This document shows, piece after piece, positions 43,143 through 54,115 of a stretch of 64,000 nucleotides of DNA. The DNA is from Microbacterium sp. BLY (GTDB taxonomy: Bacteria; Actinomycetota; Actinomycetes; Actinomycetales; Microbacteriaceae). Every line of letters starts with the position of its first letter. The stretch's first letter is position 1. The stretch lies in assembly GCF_017939615.1 (NCBI RefSeq), contig NZ_JAGKSR010000001.1, forward strand, positions 2,790,001 through 2,854,000, written 5' to 3'. The position numbers were made by a program, and so were the translations under genes. Below the pieces are notes generated by a model. The model searched no databases and was not told where the DNA came from. It worked only from the letters and a program-made list of their open reading frames with translations.

Positions 43143-43730
43143 TTACTCGACGCCCGTGCCGCCGCCGCCGGTGACGTCGCTGGCGTGCTCGCGGATGTGG
43201 TCGACGAAGCCGTATTCGAGGGCCTCCTCCGCCGTGAACCAGCGGTCGCGGTCACCGTCGGCGTTGATCTGCTCGACGGGCTTGCCGGTCTGCGACGCGG
43301 TGATCTCGGCGAGACGCTTCTTCATCGACAGGATGAGCTGCGCCTGGGTCTGGATGTCGCTCGCCGTGCCGCCGAAGCCGCCGTGCGGCTGGTGCAGCAG
43401 CACACGGGCGTTCGGCGTGATGTACCGCTTGCCCTTGGTGCCGCTGGTCAGCAGCAGCTGACCCATGGACGCGGCCATGCCGATGCCCACGGTGACGATG
43501 TCGTTCGGCACGAACTGCATCGTGTCGTAGATCGCCATGCCTGCGGTGATAGAGCCGCCGGGCGAGTTGATATAGAGGTAGATGTCCTTCTCGGAGTCTT
43601 CGGCGGCGAGAAGGAGGATCTTCGCGCAGATCTCGTTGGCGTTGTCGTCTCGCACCTCCGAGCCGAGCCAGATGATGCGGTCCTTCAGCAACCTGTCGAA
43701 GACGCTTGTCGCGACGAGGGGTTCAGCCAT
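43143..43730 (-). CDS. clpP1: ATP-dependent Clp protease proteolytic subunit 1
   Basis: A 195-residue ClpP: nucleophile S88 (GMAASMGQ), H113 (LLHQPHGG) and D162 (DRDRW). It ends in a Gly-rich tail (TGGGGTGVE). It is the first gene of the clpP1-clpP2 operon and lies downstream of the TPR protein gene, on the same strand as tig. Confidence 0.96.
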   Translation of the reverse strand: MAEPLVATSVFDRLLKDRIIWLGSEVRDDNANEICAKILLLAAEDSEKDIYLYINSPGGSITAGMAIYDTMQFVPNDIVTVGIGMAASMGQLLLTSGTKGKRYITPNARVLLHQPHGGFGGTASDIQTQAQLILSMKKRLAEITASQTGKPVEQINADGDRDRWFTAEEALEYGFVDHIREHASDVTGGGGTGVE

Positions 43731-43811
43731 GTCAGCTCCTGCTTCCGTGTTTCAGTGATTCGAATCTACCGGCGCGCGCACGGCACCCAGGTCGTGTTCG
43801 CCGTCGGCATA

Positions 43812-44306
43812 TCAGGTGTCGGCGCCCGCGATCTCGTGGGCGTAGGCGGTCATCGACCGGTGGTAGCGCGGGAGGTGAGGGACGAGGGCGAGGATGGCGA
43901 CCGACAGGCCCTGCGCCGGTCGCCCGGCGCTGGCGAGGATGAGCGCGTGCACGACCGCGACCGCGTCGCGATACGGGCCGTCCGCTGACCGTTCCTCCTC
44001 GGCGCGGATCACCCGCAACGCCTCGTCGTACTCGCCCAGGTTGCGCAGCGAGCTCGCCAGCTGGATCACGCACTGCGGCCGGTGCTCCTCATCGAGGCCG
44101 AGTGCCAGCGCTCGACGATAGAGCTCGACGGCTTCTGCCGGGCGTCCCGCGGAGTCACGGGCACCGGCCCGCTCGAACTCGGCGCGCGCGTCGTCCGCGC
44201 CCCGCTCGGCCGCGAGAGCGTCGATGCGCGCGATCGTCTCCTCGCCGACCTCCTCTCCGGAGGCCTCCGCCCACACCTGGTCGATGCGCTCATCCCAGCT
44301 GGTCAT
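43812..44306 (-). CDS. Tetratricopeptide-repeat protein
   Basis: A 164-residue helical protein. DSAGRPAEAVELYRRALALGL and LRNLGEYDEALRVIRAEEE match TPR helices, and an N-terminal region with WDERIDQVW precedes them. Proteins of this sort (TPR_5 type) are common in actinobacteria and have no known function. It lies between the tig terminator and clpP1, so chaperone or protease-linked work is possible only by position. Confidence 0.75.
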   Translation of the reverse strand: MTSWDERIDQVWAEASGEEVGEETIARIDALAAERGADDARAEFERAGARDSAGRPAEAVELYRRALALGLDEEHRPQCVIQLASSLRNLGEYDEALRVIRAEEERSADGPYRDAVAVVHALILASAGRPAQGLSVAILALVPHLPRYHRSMTAYAHEIAGADT

Positions 44307-44330
44307 CTCGTCGCCCTTCCCTCGATGAGA

Positions 44331-44362
44331 AAGAGGGCGGATGCCGCAGCATCCGCCCTCTT
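44331..44362 (-). terminator. Terminator of tig
   Basis: A 14-bp perfect stem (44331-44344 with 44349-44362) with a CGCA loop, 17 bases after the tig stop, followed on the minus strand by a T-rich stretch. Confidence 0.85.
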
Positions 44363-44378
44363 CATCCGATCCTGTCGA

Positions 44379-45857
44379 TCACTCGGCCTTGTCGGCGTCC
44401 TTCTTGGCCGGAGCCTTCTTCGCCGCCGGCTTCTTGGCCGCGGGCTTCTTCTCCGCGGCGGGCTTCTCGTCCGCGTCGGCGTCCTTCTTGGCGGCCGCCT
44501 TCTTGGCCGGAGCCTTCTTCTTCGCGGCCGGCTTCTCCTCGGCCTCGGCAGCGGTCTCCGTCTCGGCCTCGGCCTCGTCGTCGGTCACGACGAAGTCGGA
44601 GAGGTCGACGGCCTTGCCGTTCGTGTCCACGACCTTGACCTTGCCCAGCGCGATCGCGAGCGCCTTGTTGCGCGCGACCTCGCCGACCAGCGCGGGGAGC
44701 TGGTTCGAGGACTGCAGCGCCTCGACGAACTCCTGCGGCGCCATGCCGTACTGCGCGGCGGACTGGATGAGGTACTGCGAGAGCTCCTCCTGCGACACCT
44801 GCACGTCGGCCTGCTCGGCGATCGTGTCGAGCAGCACCTGGGTGCGGAACTGCTTCTCGCTGGCCTCGGTCACCTCGGCGCGGTGCACGTCGTCCTCGAG
44901 ACGACCCTCACCCTCGAGGTGGTTGTGCACCTCGTCCTCGATGAGCTGCGGCGGCACCGGGATCTCGATCTGCTCGAGCAGCGTCTCGACGAGCTTGTCG
45001 CGCGCGGCGGAGCCCTGCGTGAAGACGCCCTGCTGTGCGACCCGCTCACGCAGGCTGTCGCGGAGCTCGGCGATGGTGTCGAACTCGCTCGCGATCTGCG
45101 CGAACTCGTCGTCGGCCTCGGGAAGCTCGCGCTCCTTGACGGCCTTGACGGTGACGGAGACCTCCGCCTCCTTGCCGGCGTGGTCGCCGCCGACGAGGGC
45201 CGAGCGGAAAGTCGTGTCCTCACCGGCGGTCAGCGACTCGATCGCGTCGTCGATGCCTTCGAGCAGCTCGCCGGAACCGATCTCGTACGAGACGCCCTCC
45301 GCACGGTCGATCTCGGCACCGTCGATGGTCGCGACGAGGTCGAGCTCGACGAAGTCGCCCTTCGCCGCGGGGCGGTCGACGGGGATCAGCGTGCCGAAGC
45401 GGGCGCGCATGTTGTCCAGCTCGGCGTCGAGGGCGGCCTCGTCGGCCTCCACGGCGTCGACCTCGAGGGTGATGCCGTCGTAGTCGGGGAGCTCGATCTC
45501 GGGGCGCACGTCGACCTCGACGTCGACGAGCAGGTCGCCCGAGAAGTCCTTCTCGTTCGGCCACTGGGTGATCTCGGCGGACGGACGGCCGACGATGCGC
45601 AGCTTGTGCTCGGCCGTCGCCTCGCGGAAGAACTTGTCCAGGCCCTCGTTCACGGCGTGCTCGATGACGGCGCCGCGGCCGATGCGCTGGTCGATGATCG
45701 GAGCGGGCACCTTGCCCTTGCGGAAGCCGGGGATCTGGACGTCCTGCGCGATGTGCTCATAGGCGTGCGCGATGCTCGGCTTGAGGTCGTCCGGGGTGAC
45801 CGTGATGGTGAGCTTGACCCGGGTCGGGGTCAGCTTCTCGACGGTGCTGTTCGCCAT
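44379..45857 (-). CDS. tig: Trigger factor with lysine/alanine-rich tail
   Basis: Ribosome-bound chaperone and prolyl isomerase, 492 residues. The N-terminal ribosome-binding loop has the GFRKGKVP signature near residue 45, the FKBP-like domain spans about 150-235 and the helical C-domain about 245-420. Beyond residue 440 comes an unusual tail of acidic then Lys/Ala/Pro repeats ([12 protein letters not shown] type), similar to histone-like tails. The start at 45857 matches the family; 39 upstream residues would be encoded across tRNA-Pro and were rejected. Confidence 0.96.
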   Translation of the reverse strand: MANSTVEKLTPTRVKLTITVTPDDLKPSIAHAYEHIAQDVQIPGFRKGKVPAPIIDQRIGRGAVIEHAVNEGLDKFFREATAEHKLRIVGRPSAEITQWPNEKDFSGDLLVDVEVDVRPEIELPDYDGITLEVDAVEADEAALDAELDNMRARFGTLIPVDRPAAKGDFVELDLVATIDGAEIDRAEGVSYEIGSGELLEGIDDAIESLTAGEDTTFRSALVGGDHAGKEAEVSVTVKAVKERELPEADDEFAQIASEFDTIAELRDSLRERVAQQGVFTQGSAARDKLVETLLEQIEIPVPPQLIEDEVHNHLEGEGRLEDDVHRAEVTEASEKQFRTQVLLDTIAEQADVQVSQEELSQYLIQSAAQYGMAPQEFVEALQSSNQLPALVGEVARNKALAIALGKVKVVDTNGKAVDLSDFVVTDDEAEAETETAAEAEEKPAAKKKAPAKKAAAKKDADADEKPAAEKKPAAKKPAAKKAPAKKDADKAE

Positions 45858-45916
45858 GCTGGTGTGTTCTCCTTGTGGTTTCCGCGCGGAACGCGGCTGA
45901 AAGGTCGAGGGTCGAG

Positions 45917-45990
45917 TCGGGGCGACAGGAGTTGAACCTGCGACCTCCCGCTCCCAAAGCGGGCGCTCTACCAAGCTGAGCTACGCCCCG
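45917..45990 (-). tRNA. tRNA-Pro (anticodon TGG)
   Basis: Minus-strand cloverleaf: acceptor CGGGGCG/CGCCCCG, D arm GCTC...GAGC, anticodon loop TTTGGGA with TGG, T loop GGTTCAACTCC. No CCA is encoded. It lies 59 bases upstream of tig on the same strand. Confidence 0.95.
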
Positions 45991-46084
45991 GGGAATCCGC
46001 ACGCAGATTCAGCCCCACCGAGTCTAACGGACGGGAGCACGCCCGACCGTCCGCTATGATCGTTGGAGTCCGGACTCCGGTTCC

Positions 46085-46158
46085 GGGGGTGTAGCTCAAT
46101 GGTAGAGTCTCAGTCTTCCAAACTGATTGCGCGGGTTCGATTCCCGTCACCCCCTCCA
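46085..46158 (+). tRNA. tRNA-Gly (anticodon TCC)
   Basis: Acceptor GGGGGTG/CACCCCC, D arm GCTCAATGGTAGAGT, anticodon loop CTTCCAA with TCC, T loop GGTTCGATTCC. The 3' CCA is encoded (46156-46158). Confidence 0.95.
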
Positions 46159-46263
46159 CTCTCCTCGCTCCTTCCGAACGTCAGTGCGTGTGCAGGCGTC
46201 CGCCGTCGCCTACGCTGACAGGACCACCTCCCGACCGGAAGGCCCTGCCGAGATGAGCGCCCC

Positions 46264-47496
46264 GTGACCGCCCTCCCCCCGCCGGACGTCGCGGTCGTCA
46301 CGGAGGCCCCCTCGCCCGGCGGGCATCGACTGCCGTCCGCCTTCTCCTCCGGCCCCGCGATCCCTGCGCGACCGCGGAACCGCCGGCCGCTCGGAGTCCT
46401 GCTCGCCGTCATCGTCGCGGTGGCGGCAGCGGGAACGGGATTCGCCGTCACCCAGCTCACCGCGAATCAGGGGTACGACGAGGCCGCCGCGCGCGTGGCC
46501 GACGCGGCCCGATCGGTCACGAACCACCAGAGCGAGCTCCGGCACCGCACGACGGAGCTCATCGCAGCGACGGACGCGGGACACGTCATCATCGACACCG
46601 GAACCCCGGGCATCTCCGTGGGCGCGGACGTCTGGGATGCCCTGGACGCCGCCGTGGCCGACGGCGAAGGCATCGGCGCGGAAGCCGAGGAGGTCCTCGC
46701 TGCGGAGCGCCCGCAGCCCGACGCCAAACCCGCGTGGTTCTGGGAGCTCTTCCCCGCGACGGCCCGGCTGCAAGAGGATCAGTCCCTCCTCGAGGAGATC
46801 GAGCAGCGCACGACGACGGCGTCCGTGCAGGCCTCCGACGGTCTGGACGCCGTGCGCGAGAGCGGCGTGGCCGTGATCAACGCGGCCGGACAGGCGGCCG
46901 GCGCTTTCGAGAAGGCGCACCCCTCGACCCGCAACGCCGCCGTCATCGCCCTACGCGACGCCGCCGCGGACGCGCTCGCGGTCACGGAAGTCGACGACGC
47001 GGCCGCGACCACCTACGCGGCCCTGCAAACGGCCGCCGTCCAGGTGATCTCCGCCGAGAACGCGGAACTGGCGGAGAAGGCCGGCCCTCTCCGCGGCGCG
47101 CGGCTGGAGATCGAGGCCTTCGCCCGCTCACTCGCCCCCGGCGTGCTGCTGGAGTTCGACTGGGCGCCCGTGGTGAACGGCGCCGGGTACAACGGCAGCA
47201 TGGGCGGCTACACCACCTGGTGGTGGGACGAGCCGGGACGCGCGGTCATCGAGCTGTCGAACTCGGTCGCGGAGCAGTGGCCCGCGGAACGCAGCAGGGC
47301 GCTCGTCGCACACGAGGTGGGGCACGCCATCAGCGTGAAGTGCCAGGACATGTACGACTCGTCGACGCAGGACAGCATCGAGAAGTGGGCGACGGCCTGG
47401 GCGATCAGCATGGGCTTCACCGATGACGCGAACGGCGTCTGGGCCTACGGCTACCCGCCGCAGAACTACATCGACGCGGCCGCGGGCTGCCGCTGA
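46264..47496 (+). CDS. Membrane-anchored protein with an HExxH metallopeptidase motif
   Basis: A 410-residue protein of no family I know. A 42-residue Pro/Arg-rich cytoplasmic N-terminus precedes one membrane helix (about 43-63). A long Ala/Glu-rich, probably coiled, extracytoplasmic region follows (70-270). The C-terminal domain contains HEVGH at 350-354 and E373 in EKWATAWAI, which could complete a zinc site, plus C360 and C409, which could form a disulfide. Type II topology puts the putative peptidase outside the membrane. The GTG start at 46264 has no strong ribosome site. It lies alone between tRNA-Gly and a terminator. Confidence 0.7.
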   Translation: MTALPPPDVAVVTEAPSPGGHRLPSAFSSGPAIPARPRNRRPLGVLLAVIVAVAAAGTGFAVTQLTANQGYDEAAARVADAARSVTNHQSELRHRTTELIAATDAGHVIIDTGTPGISVGADVWDALDAAVADGEGIGAEAEEVLAAERPQPDAKPAWFWELFPATARLQEDQSLLEEIEQRTTTASVQASDGLDAVRESGVAVINAAGQAAGAFEKAHPSTRNAAVIALRDAAADALAVTEVDDAAATTYAALQTAAVQVISAENAELAEKAGPLRGARLEIEAFARSLAPGVLLEFDWAPVVNGAGYNGSMGGYTTWWWDEPGRAVIELSNSVAEQWPAERSRALVAHEVGHAISVKCQDMYDSSTQDSIEKWATAWAISMGFTDDANGVWAYGYPPQNYIDAAAGCR

Positions 47497-47500
47497 GACG

Positions 47501-47535
47501 GAAGAAGCCGCCGTGGTCGCCACGGCGGCTTCTTC
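47501..47535. terminator. Bidirectional terminator between the HExxH gene and rbpA
   Basis: A 16-bp perfect stem (47501-47516 with 47520-47535) with a TCG loop between the convergent stops at 47496 and 47549. Confidence 0.85.
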
Positions 47536-47548
47536 AACGTCTGCGGGA

Positions 47549-47902
47549 CTACTGTCCGCGACGCTCGCGCAGCTGCGTGAGCGCGTCCTCGAGAAGCTGC
47601 ACGGCCTCTTCGTCGGTGCGGCGCTCCTTCACGTAGGCGAGGTGCGTCTTGTAGGGCTCCGCCTTGGCGACGGCAGGAGGGTTCTCCTTGTCGCGCCCGG
47701 CCGGGAGACCCGACTGCGGGTGGTCGATGATCTCGGGGATCTCCTCCTCTGGGAGACCGGCGGCGAAGTAGCGCACCGTCTCGTTGCCGAGGCCGTCCCA
47801 GTACGACACCGCGATGCGGTCGGCGTGGTAGCCGTGGTCCTGCTCCCCCATGGGACCGGAACCGACACGGGTACCGCGAATGGCGTTTCCACCGGTAGCC
47901 AT
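47549..47902 (-). CDS. rbpA: RNA polymerase-binding protein RbpA
   Basis: An actinobacteria-specific transcription factor that binds the principal sigma factor and stabilises open complexes. The 117 residues begin MATGGNAIRGTRVGSGPMGE and carry the sigma-interacting region RTDEEAVQLLEDALTQLRERRG at the C-terminus. The central zinc-ribbon cysteines of some homologues are absent. The ATG shares a base with the secG stop (TGATG). Its presence supports the actinobacterial assignment. Confidence 0.94.
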   Translation of the reverse strand: MATGGNAIRGTRVGSGPMGEQDHGYHADRIAVSYWDGLGNETVRYFAAGLPEEEIPEIIDHPQSGLPAGRDKENPPAVAKAEPYKTHLAYVKERRTDEEAVQLLEDALTQLRERRGQ

Positions 47903-48150
47903 CAGATCACCTCGAACTTCGTGATGAGGCCGAGCGCCACGATGGCGACGAACCACGTGAGCGCCAGGACGACGGTGAAGCGGTTGAGGTTCCGCTCCGC
48001 GAGACCGGAGGAGCCCACCGCAGTGGTCATGCCACCGCCGAACATGTCGGAGAGGCCGCCACCGCGACCCTTGTGCAAGAGGATGAGGAGAGTCAGCAGG
48101 ACGCTGGTGATACCCAGCACGACCTGCAGGACGAACTCGAGAATTGCCAC
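47902..48150 (-). CDS. secG: Preprotein translocase subunit SecG
   Basis: An 82-residue protein with two membrane helices (about 4-24 and 58-78) and the conserved loop KGRGGGLSDMFGGG between them. The GTG start at 48150 follows GAAAGG; the longer frame to 48234 would overlap the end of tpiA and adds no SecG sequence. It lies between tpiA and rbpA, its common place in actinobacteria. Confidence 0.94.
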   Translation of the reverse strand: MAILEFVLQVVLGITSVLLTLLILLHKGRGGGLSDMFGGGMTTAVGSSGLAERNLNRFTVVLALTWFVAIVALGLITKFEVI

Positions 48151-48230
48151 GGAAAGAGCCTTTCGCTGGGGCCGGAGCGCCCCCGTAACGGTCAAGTATA
48201 CGGTGCAGCGGGGCCGAAGCCCCGCCGCAC

Positions 48231-49022
48231 TCACACGCCGACGTGCTTCTCGAAGCGGATGATCGCCGCGAACTCGTCGACGACGAGGCTCGCGCCGCCG
48301 ACCAGGGCACCGTCCACATCGGGCTCGCGCATGAAGCTGGCGATGTTCGCCGCCTTCACCGAGCCGCCGTAGAGGATGCGGGTGCGGGCGGCCGCGTCGT
48401 CACCGAGGACCTTCGCGATCACGCCGCGGAGCGCCGCGCAGACATCCTGCGCCTGCTGCGGAGTGGCCGCCTGTCCGGAGCCGATGGCCCAGACCGGCTC
48501 GTACGCCACGACGATGTCGGCCGACGGCGAGACGCCTTCCAGCGCGGCCTCGAGCTGACCGGCCGGAACAGCGCTGGCCCCGAACTTCTCCAGGTCCTCC
48601 GCCGTCTCGCCGACGCAGATGACCGGGACCAGCCCGTGCTTGAGCGCGGCCTTCACCTTGCCGGCCACGATCTCGTCGGACTCCGCGTGGTACTCGCGAC
48701 GCTCGGAGTGTCCGATGATGACGTACTTCGCGTCGAGCTTCGCCAGGAACGCCCCGGAGATCTCGCCGGTGTACGCACCGGAGTCGTGCGCCGAGAGGTC
48801 CTGCGCACCGAACGCGAACGGGATCTTGTCCGCATCGATCAGCGTCTGCACGCTGCGGATGTCCGTGAAGGGCGGGAACACCGCCACCTCGACCGATCCG
48901 TCCTCGTGCTTGGCGTCCTTCAGCGTCCAGTGCAGCTTCTGCACGAACGCCACCGCCTGCAGGTGGTCCAGGTTCATCTTCCAGTTGCCCGCGATCAGCG
49001 GGGTACGGGAGCTCACGCCCAT
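48231..49022 (-). CDS. tpiA: Triosephosphate isomerase
   Basis: A 263-residue glycolytic enzyme: N13 and K15 (GNWKMN), catalytic H104 (IGHSER), E174 (AYEPVWAIG) and the phosphate loop near YGGSV. The ATG at 49022 overlaps the pgk end by ten bases; a GTG at 49016, which overlaps the pgk stop as GTGA, is an alternative that shortens the protein by two residues. It forms part of the gap-pgk-tpiA-secG run. Confidence 0.96.
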   Translation of the reverse strand: MGVSSRTPLIAGNWKMNLDHLQAVAFVQKLHWTLKDAKHEDGSVEVAVFPPFTDIRSVQTLIDADKIPFAFGAQDLSAHDSGAYTGEISGAFLAKLDAKYVIIGHSERREYHAESDEIVAGKVKAALKHGLVPVICVGETAEDLEKFGASAVPAGQLEAALEGVSPSADIVVAYEPVWAIGSGQAATPQQAQDVCAALRGVIAKVLGDDAAARTRILYGGSVKAANIASFMREPDVDGALVGGASLVVDEFAAIIRFEKHVGV

Positions 49023-50227
49023 CCGAGGACCTCCAGCCCAGGTAGTTTCTTGCCCTCGAGGAATTCGAGGGATGCGCCGCCGCCGGTCGAGATGTGCCCG
49101 AACTGGTCGTCGGTGAATCCCAGCTGGCGGACGGCTGCGGCGGAGTCGCCGCCGCCGACGACGCTCAGGCCGTCGACCTCGGTCAGCGCCTGCGCGACCG
49201 CCTTGGTGCCCGCAGCGAACGCCGGGAACTCGAACACGCCCATCGGGCCGTTCCAGAACACCGTCTTCGATCCGCGGATGACCTCGGCGAAGCGCGCGGC
49301 GGTCTCCGGCCCGATGTCCAGGCCGATGCCCGACGAGCCGAACGCCGTCTCCTCGATCGCGTCCGCGGCGGCCACCTGGTGGTCCGCGTCGGCGCCGAAG
49401 GACGCGGCGACCACCACGTCGGTGGGGAGCACGAGCTCCACGCCGCGCTCGGCCGCCTCGGCGATGTAGCCCCGGACGGTGTCGAGTTGGTCCTCCTCGA
49501 GGAGGCTCGACGCGACGGCATGACCCTGCGCCTTCAGGAAGGTGAAGAGCATGCCGCCGCCGACGAGGATGCGGTCCACCCGCGGCAGCAGGTGGGAGAT
49601 GACTCCGAGCTTGTCGCTCACCTTGGACCCACCGAGCACCACCGCGTACGGACGCTCCGGGTTCTCCGTCAGGCGGTCGAGCACGTCGAGCTCGGTCGCG
49701 ATCAGGAGGCCGGCCGCCGAGGGCAGCAGCTTCGCGAGGTCGTAGACGCTCGCCTGCTTGCGGTGCACGACGCCGAAGCCGTCGGAGACGAGCACGTCAC
49801 CCAGCTCGGCCAGCTGCGCCGCGAAGGCACCGCGCTCTGCGTCGTCCTTCGAGGTCTCCCCCGGGTTGAACCGGAGGTTCTCGATCACGACAACCTGGCC
49901 GTTCTCGAGGGACGCCACGGCGTCCTTCGCGGCCTCGCCGACCGTGTCGCCGGCGAAGGCGACCGGTGCGCCGAGCAGCTCGGACAGTCGCTGCGCGACC
50001 GGCTCCAGGCTGTACTGCGGGTCGGGCGCGCCGTCCGGGCGACCGAGGTGCGAGCAGACGACAACGCGGGCGCCCGCGTCGATGAGAGTCTTCAGGGTCG
50101 GCAGCGAGGCGCGGACACGGCCATCGTCCGTGATGACCCCGTCCCGCAGGGGGACGTTCAGATCACAACGGACGATGACGCGCTTGCCCTCGAGCGAACC
50201 CAGTGAGTCCAGGGTGCGCAGAGTCAT
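49013..50227 (-). CDS. pgk: Phosphoglycerate kinase
   Basis: A 404-residue two-domain kinase: RCDLNVPL (20-27) and SHLGRP (59-64) in the phosphoglycerate domain, [11 protein letters not shown] in the hinge region, and GGGDSAAAV near the C-terminus for nucleotide binding. It starts ten bases after the gap stop with only a weak ribosome site, so coupling to gap translation is likely. Confidence 0.97.
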   Translation of the reverse strand: MTLRTLDSLGSLEGKRVIVRCDLNVPLRDGVITDDGRVRASLPTLKTLIDAGARVVVCSHLGRPDGAPDPQYSLEPVAQRLSELLGAPVAFAGDTVGEAAKDAVASLENGQVVVIENLRFNPGETSKDDAERGAFAAQLAELGDVLVSDGFGVVHRKQASVYDLAKLLPSAAGLLIATELDVLDRLTENPERPYAVVLGGSKVSDKLGVISHLLPRVDRILVGGGMLFTFLKAQGHAVASSLLEEDQLDTVRGYIAEAAERGVELVLPTDVVVAASFGADADHQVAAADAIEETAFGSSGIGLDIGPETAARFAEVIRGSKTVFWNGPMGVFEFPAFAAGTKAVAQALTEVDGLSVVGGGDSAAAVRQLGFTDDQFGHISTGGGASLEFLEGKKLPGLEVLGWA

Positions 50228-50237
50228 GTGTCGGAGC

Positions 50238-51248
<1,011 letters not shown>

Positions 51249-51363
51249 TCAGGTCTCCCTGTTTCTCATGCGCCGAGCGCCGCCGTCGAGCGTGCGCCAT
51301 GCGCGGGTTTTTTGGCTGAGATGGCGCCCCGACGAGCCGTGGGCCCGCCGGGACGCGACCCGA

Positions 51364-51990
51364 TTACGACAGTACCAGCAGGCCGTTCGTCTTCTCGCGG
51401 GCCACCTCGAACCGCTGGGCGACGTTCTCCCAGTTCGCGATGTTCCAGGCGGCCTTGACGTAGTCGGCCTTCACGTTGAGGTAGTCCAGGTAGAAGGCGT
51501 GCTCCCACATGTCCAGCTGGAACAGCGGGATCGTGCCCTGCGCCGTGTTGGACTGCTGGTCGAACAGCTGCTGGATGATCAGGCGCGAGCCGATCGAGTC
51601 CCAGCTCAGCACGGCCCAGCCGGAGCCTTGGATGCCGGTGGCGGCGGCGGTGAAGTGCGCCTGGAACTTCTCGAAGGAGCCGAAGTACTCGTCGATGGCC
51701 GCCTTGAGCTCGCCCTCGGGCTGGCCGCCGCCGTTCGGCGAGAGGTTGGTCCAGAAGATCGAGTGGTTGACGTGTCCGCCGAGGTTGAACGCGAGGTCCT
51801 TCTCGAGCTTGTTCACGTTCGCGAGGTTGCCGCTCTCGCGGGCCTCCGCGAGCTGCTCGAGGGCGGTGTTGGCGCCTGCGACGTAGGTCGCGTGGTGCTT
51901 GTCGTGATGCAGCTCCATGATCTTGCCGCTGATGTGCGGCTCGAGAGCGGCGAAGTCGTAGGGAAGGTCGGGGAGCGTGTAGGTGGCCAT
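51364..51990 (-). CDS. Superoxide dismutase (Fe/Mn type)
   Basis: A 208-residue dismutase. The four metal ligands are H28 (ELHHDKHH), H76 ([10 protein letters not shown]), D160 and H164 (DMWEHAFY). No signal peptide, so it is cytosolic. The ATG at 51990 gives the family start [13 protein letters not shown]; five upstream residues in frame are not conserved. It stands between whiA and gap, where most actinobacteria have no such gene. Confidence 0.95.
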   Translation of the reverse strand: MATYTLPDLPYDFAALEPHISGKIMELHHDKHHATYVAGANTALEQLAEARESGNLANVNKLEKDLAFNLGGHVNHSIFWTNLSPNGGGQPEGELKAAIDEYFGSFEKFQAHFTAAATGIQGSGWAVLSWDSIGSRLIIQQLFDQQSNTAQGTIPLFQLDMWEHAFYLDYLNVKADYVKAAWNIANWENVAQRFEVAREKTNGLLVLS

Positions 51991-52166
51991 ATCGCTTTCA
52001 TCCAATCCGCGCCGCGCCGCGGCGCTTGCCGATGCTCCGCGTCGCCGATGTGCGACGGAGAGCGGACGACTTTCATCCTACTGACGACAACGCACCCGGT
52101 GTCCGGATCCTTCCGGGGGTTGACACGTCGGCGGCCGCGGCTGCGATCCGCCATGACGGCATACCG

Positions 52167-53144
52167 TCAGACGTCGAGTCCCGCCGGGACCGCGGCCTCG
52201 GTTCCCGGGATGCCCTCCTGCTGGGCCCGCTTGTCGGCCATCGCGAGCAGGCGCCGGATGCGTCCGGCCACGGCGTCCTTGGTCAGCGGCGGGTCGGCGT
52301 GGTGGCCCAGCTCGTCGAGGCTCGCGTCACGGTGCGCCAACCGCAGCTCCCCGGCGACGCGGAGATGGTCGGGCACCTCGTCGGCCAGGATCTCCAACGC
52401 ACGCTCGACCCGGGCGCACGCGGCCACGGCGGCCTGCGCGGAGCGGCGGAGGTTGGCGTCGTCGAAGTTCACCAGACGGTTCACGCCCGCGCGCACCTCA
52501 CGGCGCTGGCGGAGCTCCTCCCACGCGACGGCCGTCCGCTGTGCCCCCATCTCACTGAGGATGGTGCGGATCGCCTCACCCTCGCGCACGACGACGCGGG
52601 GCAGGCCACGGACCTCGCGCGCCTTCGCGGCGACACCGAGCCGGTGAGCGGCGCCCACGAGCGCCATGGCGGCCTCCGACGACGGGCAGGCGACCTCGAG
52701 CATGGCGGAGCGGCCCGGCTCACTGAGCGTACCCGCGGCGAGGAAAGCCCCGCGCCAAAGGCCGGCGACCTCCGCACGGGAGCCCGTGGTGAGGCGGTTC
52801 GGCAGGCCACGGACGGGACGGCGGCGCTGATCGAGCAGGCCCGTCTGGCGTGCCAGCGTCTCCCCCTGCGCGATGACGCGCACGGCCCACCGCGCGCCGT
52901 CGTTCGCGGTGCTCGACTGCACCTGGGCGATCTCCGGACGGACGCCGTAGATCTCGGCGAGGTCGCGCGCCACACGGCGGGCGAGCGTCTCGGCATCGAC
53001 CTCCGCCTCCACAGCCACGCGGCCCGCGATGGAGTGCAGACCACCGGCGAACCGGAGGATGGCTGTCACCTCAGCGACGCGCACCGTCGGGGGTGCATTG
53101 CGGATGCTGACGAGCTCAGCCTTGACGTCGGTGGTTAGTGCCAC
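52167..53144 (-). CDS. whiA: Sporulation/cell-division regulator WhiA
   Basis: A 325-residue DNA-binding protein with the WhiA layout: an N-terminal LAGLIDADG-like domain (about 1-220, with [13 protein letters not shown] near 130) and a C-terminal HTH domain ([34 protein letters not shown]). WhiA controls division genes in non-sporulating actinobacteria too. GAAGGAG precedes the GTG start at 53144. It sits downstream of rapZ with a gap of only 63 bases. Confidence 0.95.
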   Translation of the reverse strand: MALTTDVKAELVSIRNAPPTVRVAEVTAILRFAGGLHSIAGRVAVEAEVDAETLARRVARDLAEIYGVRPEIAQVQSSTANDGARWAVRVIAQGETLARQTGLLDQRRRPVRGLPNRLTTGSRAEVAGLWRGAFLAAGTLSEPGRSAMLEVACPSSEAAMALVGAAHRLGVAAKAREVRGLPRVVVREGEAIRTILSEMGAQRTAVAWEELRQRREVRAGVNRLVNFDDANLRRSAQAAVAACARVERALEILADEVPDHLRVAGELRLAHRDASLDELGHHADPPLTKDAVAGRIRRLLAMADKRAQQEGIPGTEAAVPAGLDV

Positions 53145-53207
53145 GAGACTCCTTCACGTTCACGCGCCGGGTCGCGACGCAAACCTCCAGCTTACTCGCT
53201 CGGGGGC

Positions 53208-54080
53208 CTATTCCCTGCCGAGGTCCCGGTGGCGGATGTTCACCGCGACACCCGGGATCGCCGCCAGCCGGCGGGCGAGCTCCTCCGACATCGCGACGGA
53301 GCGGTGCTTGCCGCCCGTGCACCCGATGGCGATCGTGGAGTGGCTCTTGTTCTCGCGCTGATAGCCCTCGAGCACCGGCACCAGCGCCTTCGCGTACGCA
53401 TCGAGGAACTCCTCCGCGCCGTCGCGCGAGAGCACGTACTCGCGCACGGTCTCGTCCTGACCCGTGAGGCCGCGGAGATCCTCGTTCCAGTACGGGTTCG
53501 GGAGGAAGCGCATGTCGGCGACGACGTCGACATCGGTGGGCAGCCCGTACTTGAAGCCGAAGCTGAGGAGCGTGACGCGGTGGCGCGCCTCCCCTTCCTC
53601 CGAGAAGATGTCGGACACCTTCGTCGCCAGCTGGTGGATGTTCAGCGACGACGTGTCGATCACGAGATCCGCGGCCTCGCGGATGGGGGCCAGCCGCGTG
53701 CGCTCCGTGCGGATGCCGTCGAGCAGGGTTCCGTCACCCTGCAGCGGGTGCGGACGGCGCACCGCCTCGAAGCGGCGGACGAGGACGTCGTCCGAGGCGT
53801 CGAGGAAGAGCACTCGGATGGAGCCGCGCGTACGCAGGACACGGGCGACGCCGGGGAAATCATCGAACAGATTGCGACCGCGCACGTCGACGACCGCCGC
53901 GACCTTGGGCAACGAGTCGCCGCCCATGCCGGTGAGGTCGAGCAGCGGGCGCAGGATCTGCGGCGGCAGGTTGTCGACGACGTACCAGCCGAGATCCTCC
54001 AGCGCATTCGCCACCGTCGTCCGACCCGCGCCGGACATTCCCGTGACGATGAGGAACTCGCCCTTCTCCCCGTCAGACAT
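53208..54080 (-). CDS. rapZ: RNase adapter / nucleotide-binding protein RapZ
   Basis: A 290-residue P-loop protein: GMSGAGRT at 14-21, with Arg in place of the usual Lys as in actinobacterial members, the [14 protein letters not shown] segment, and the C-terminal domain with [11 protein letters not shown]. In enterobacteria RapZ binds a small RNA in GlmS control; in actinobacteria the role is less clear. It lies between uvrC and whiA, the conserved order. Confidence 0.94.
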   Translation of the reverse strand: MSDGEKGEFLIVTGMSGAGRTTVANALEDLGWYVVDNLPPQILRPLLDLTGMGGDSLPKVAAVVDVRGRNLFDDFPGVARVLRTRGSIRVLFLDASDDVLVRRFEAVRRPHPLQGDGTLLDGIRTERTRLAPIREAADLVIDTSSLNIHQLATKVSDIFSEEGEARHRVTLLSFGFKYGLPTDVDVVADMRFLPNPYWNEDLRGLTGQDETVREYVLSRDGAEEFLDAYAKALVPVLEGYQRENKSHSTIAIGCTGGKHRSVAMSEELARRLAAIPGVAVNIRHRDLGRE

Positions 54081-54115
54081 GACTCACTGCTCCTTCTCCC
54101 CCTCGGCCTCCCAGC

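Noticed and set aside
45858..45974. 39-residue N-terminal extension of trigger factor
   Set aside because: It would be encoded by tRNA-Pro sequence, and the family start [16 protein letters not shown] fits the ATG at 45857.
53208..54080. Defective P-loop in RapZ (Arg for Lys)
   Set aside because: GxSGAGR(S/T) is a usual variant in actinobacterial RapZ, so it is not a sign of decay.
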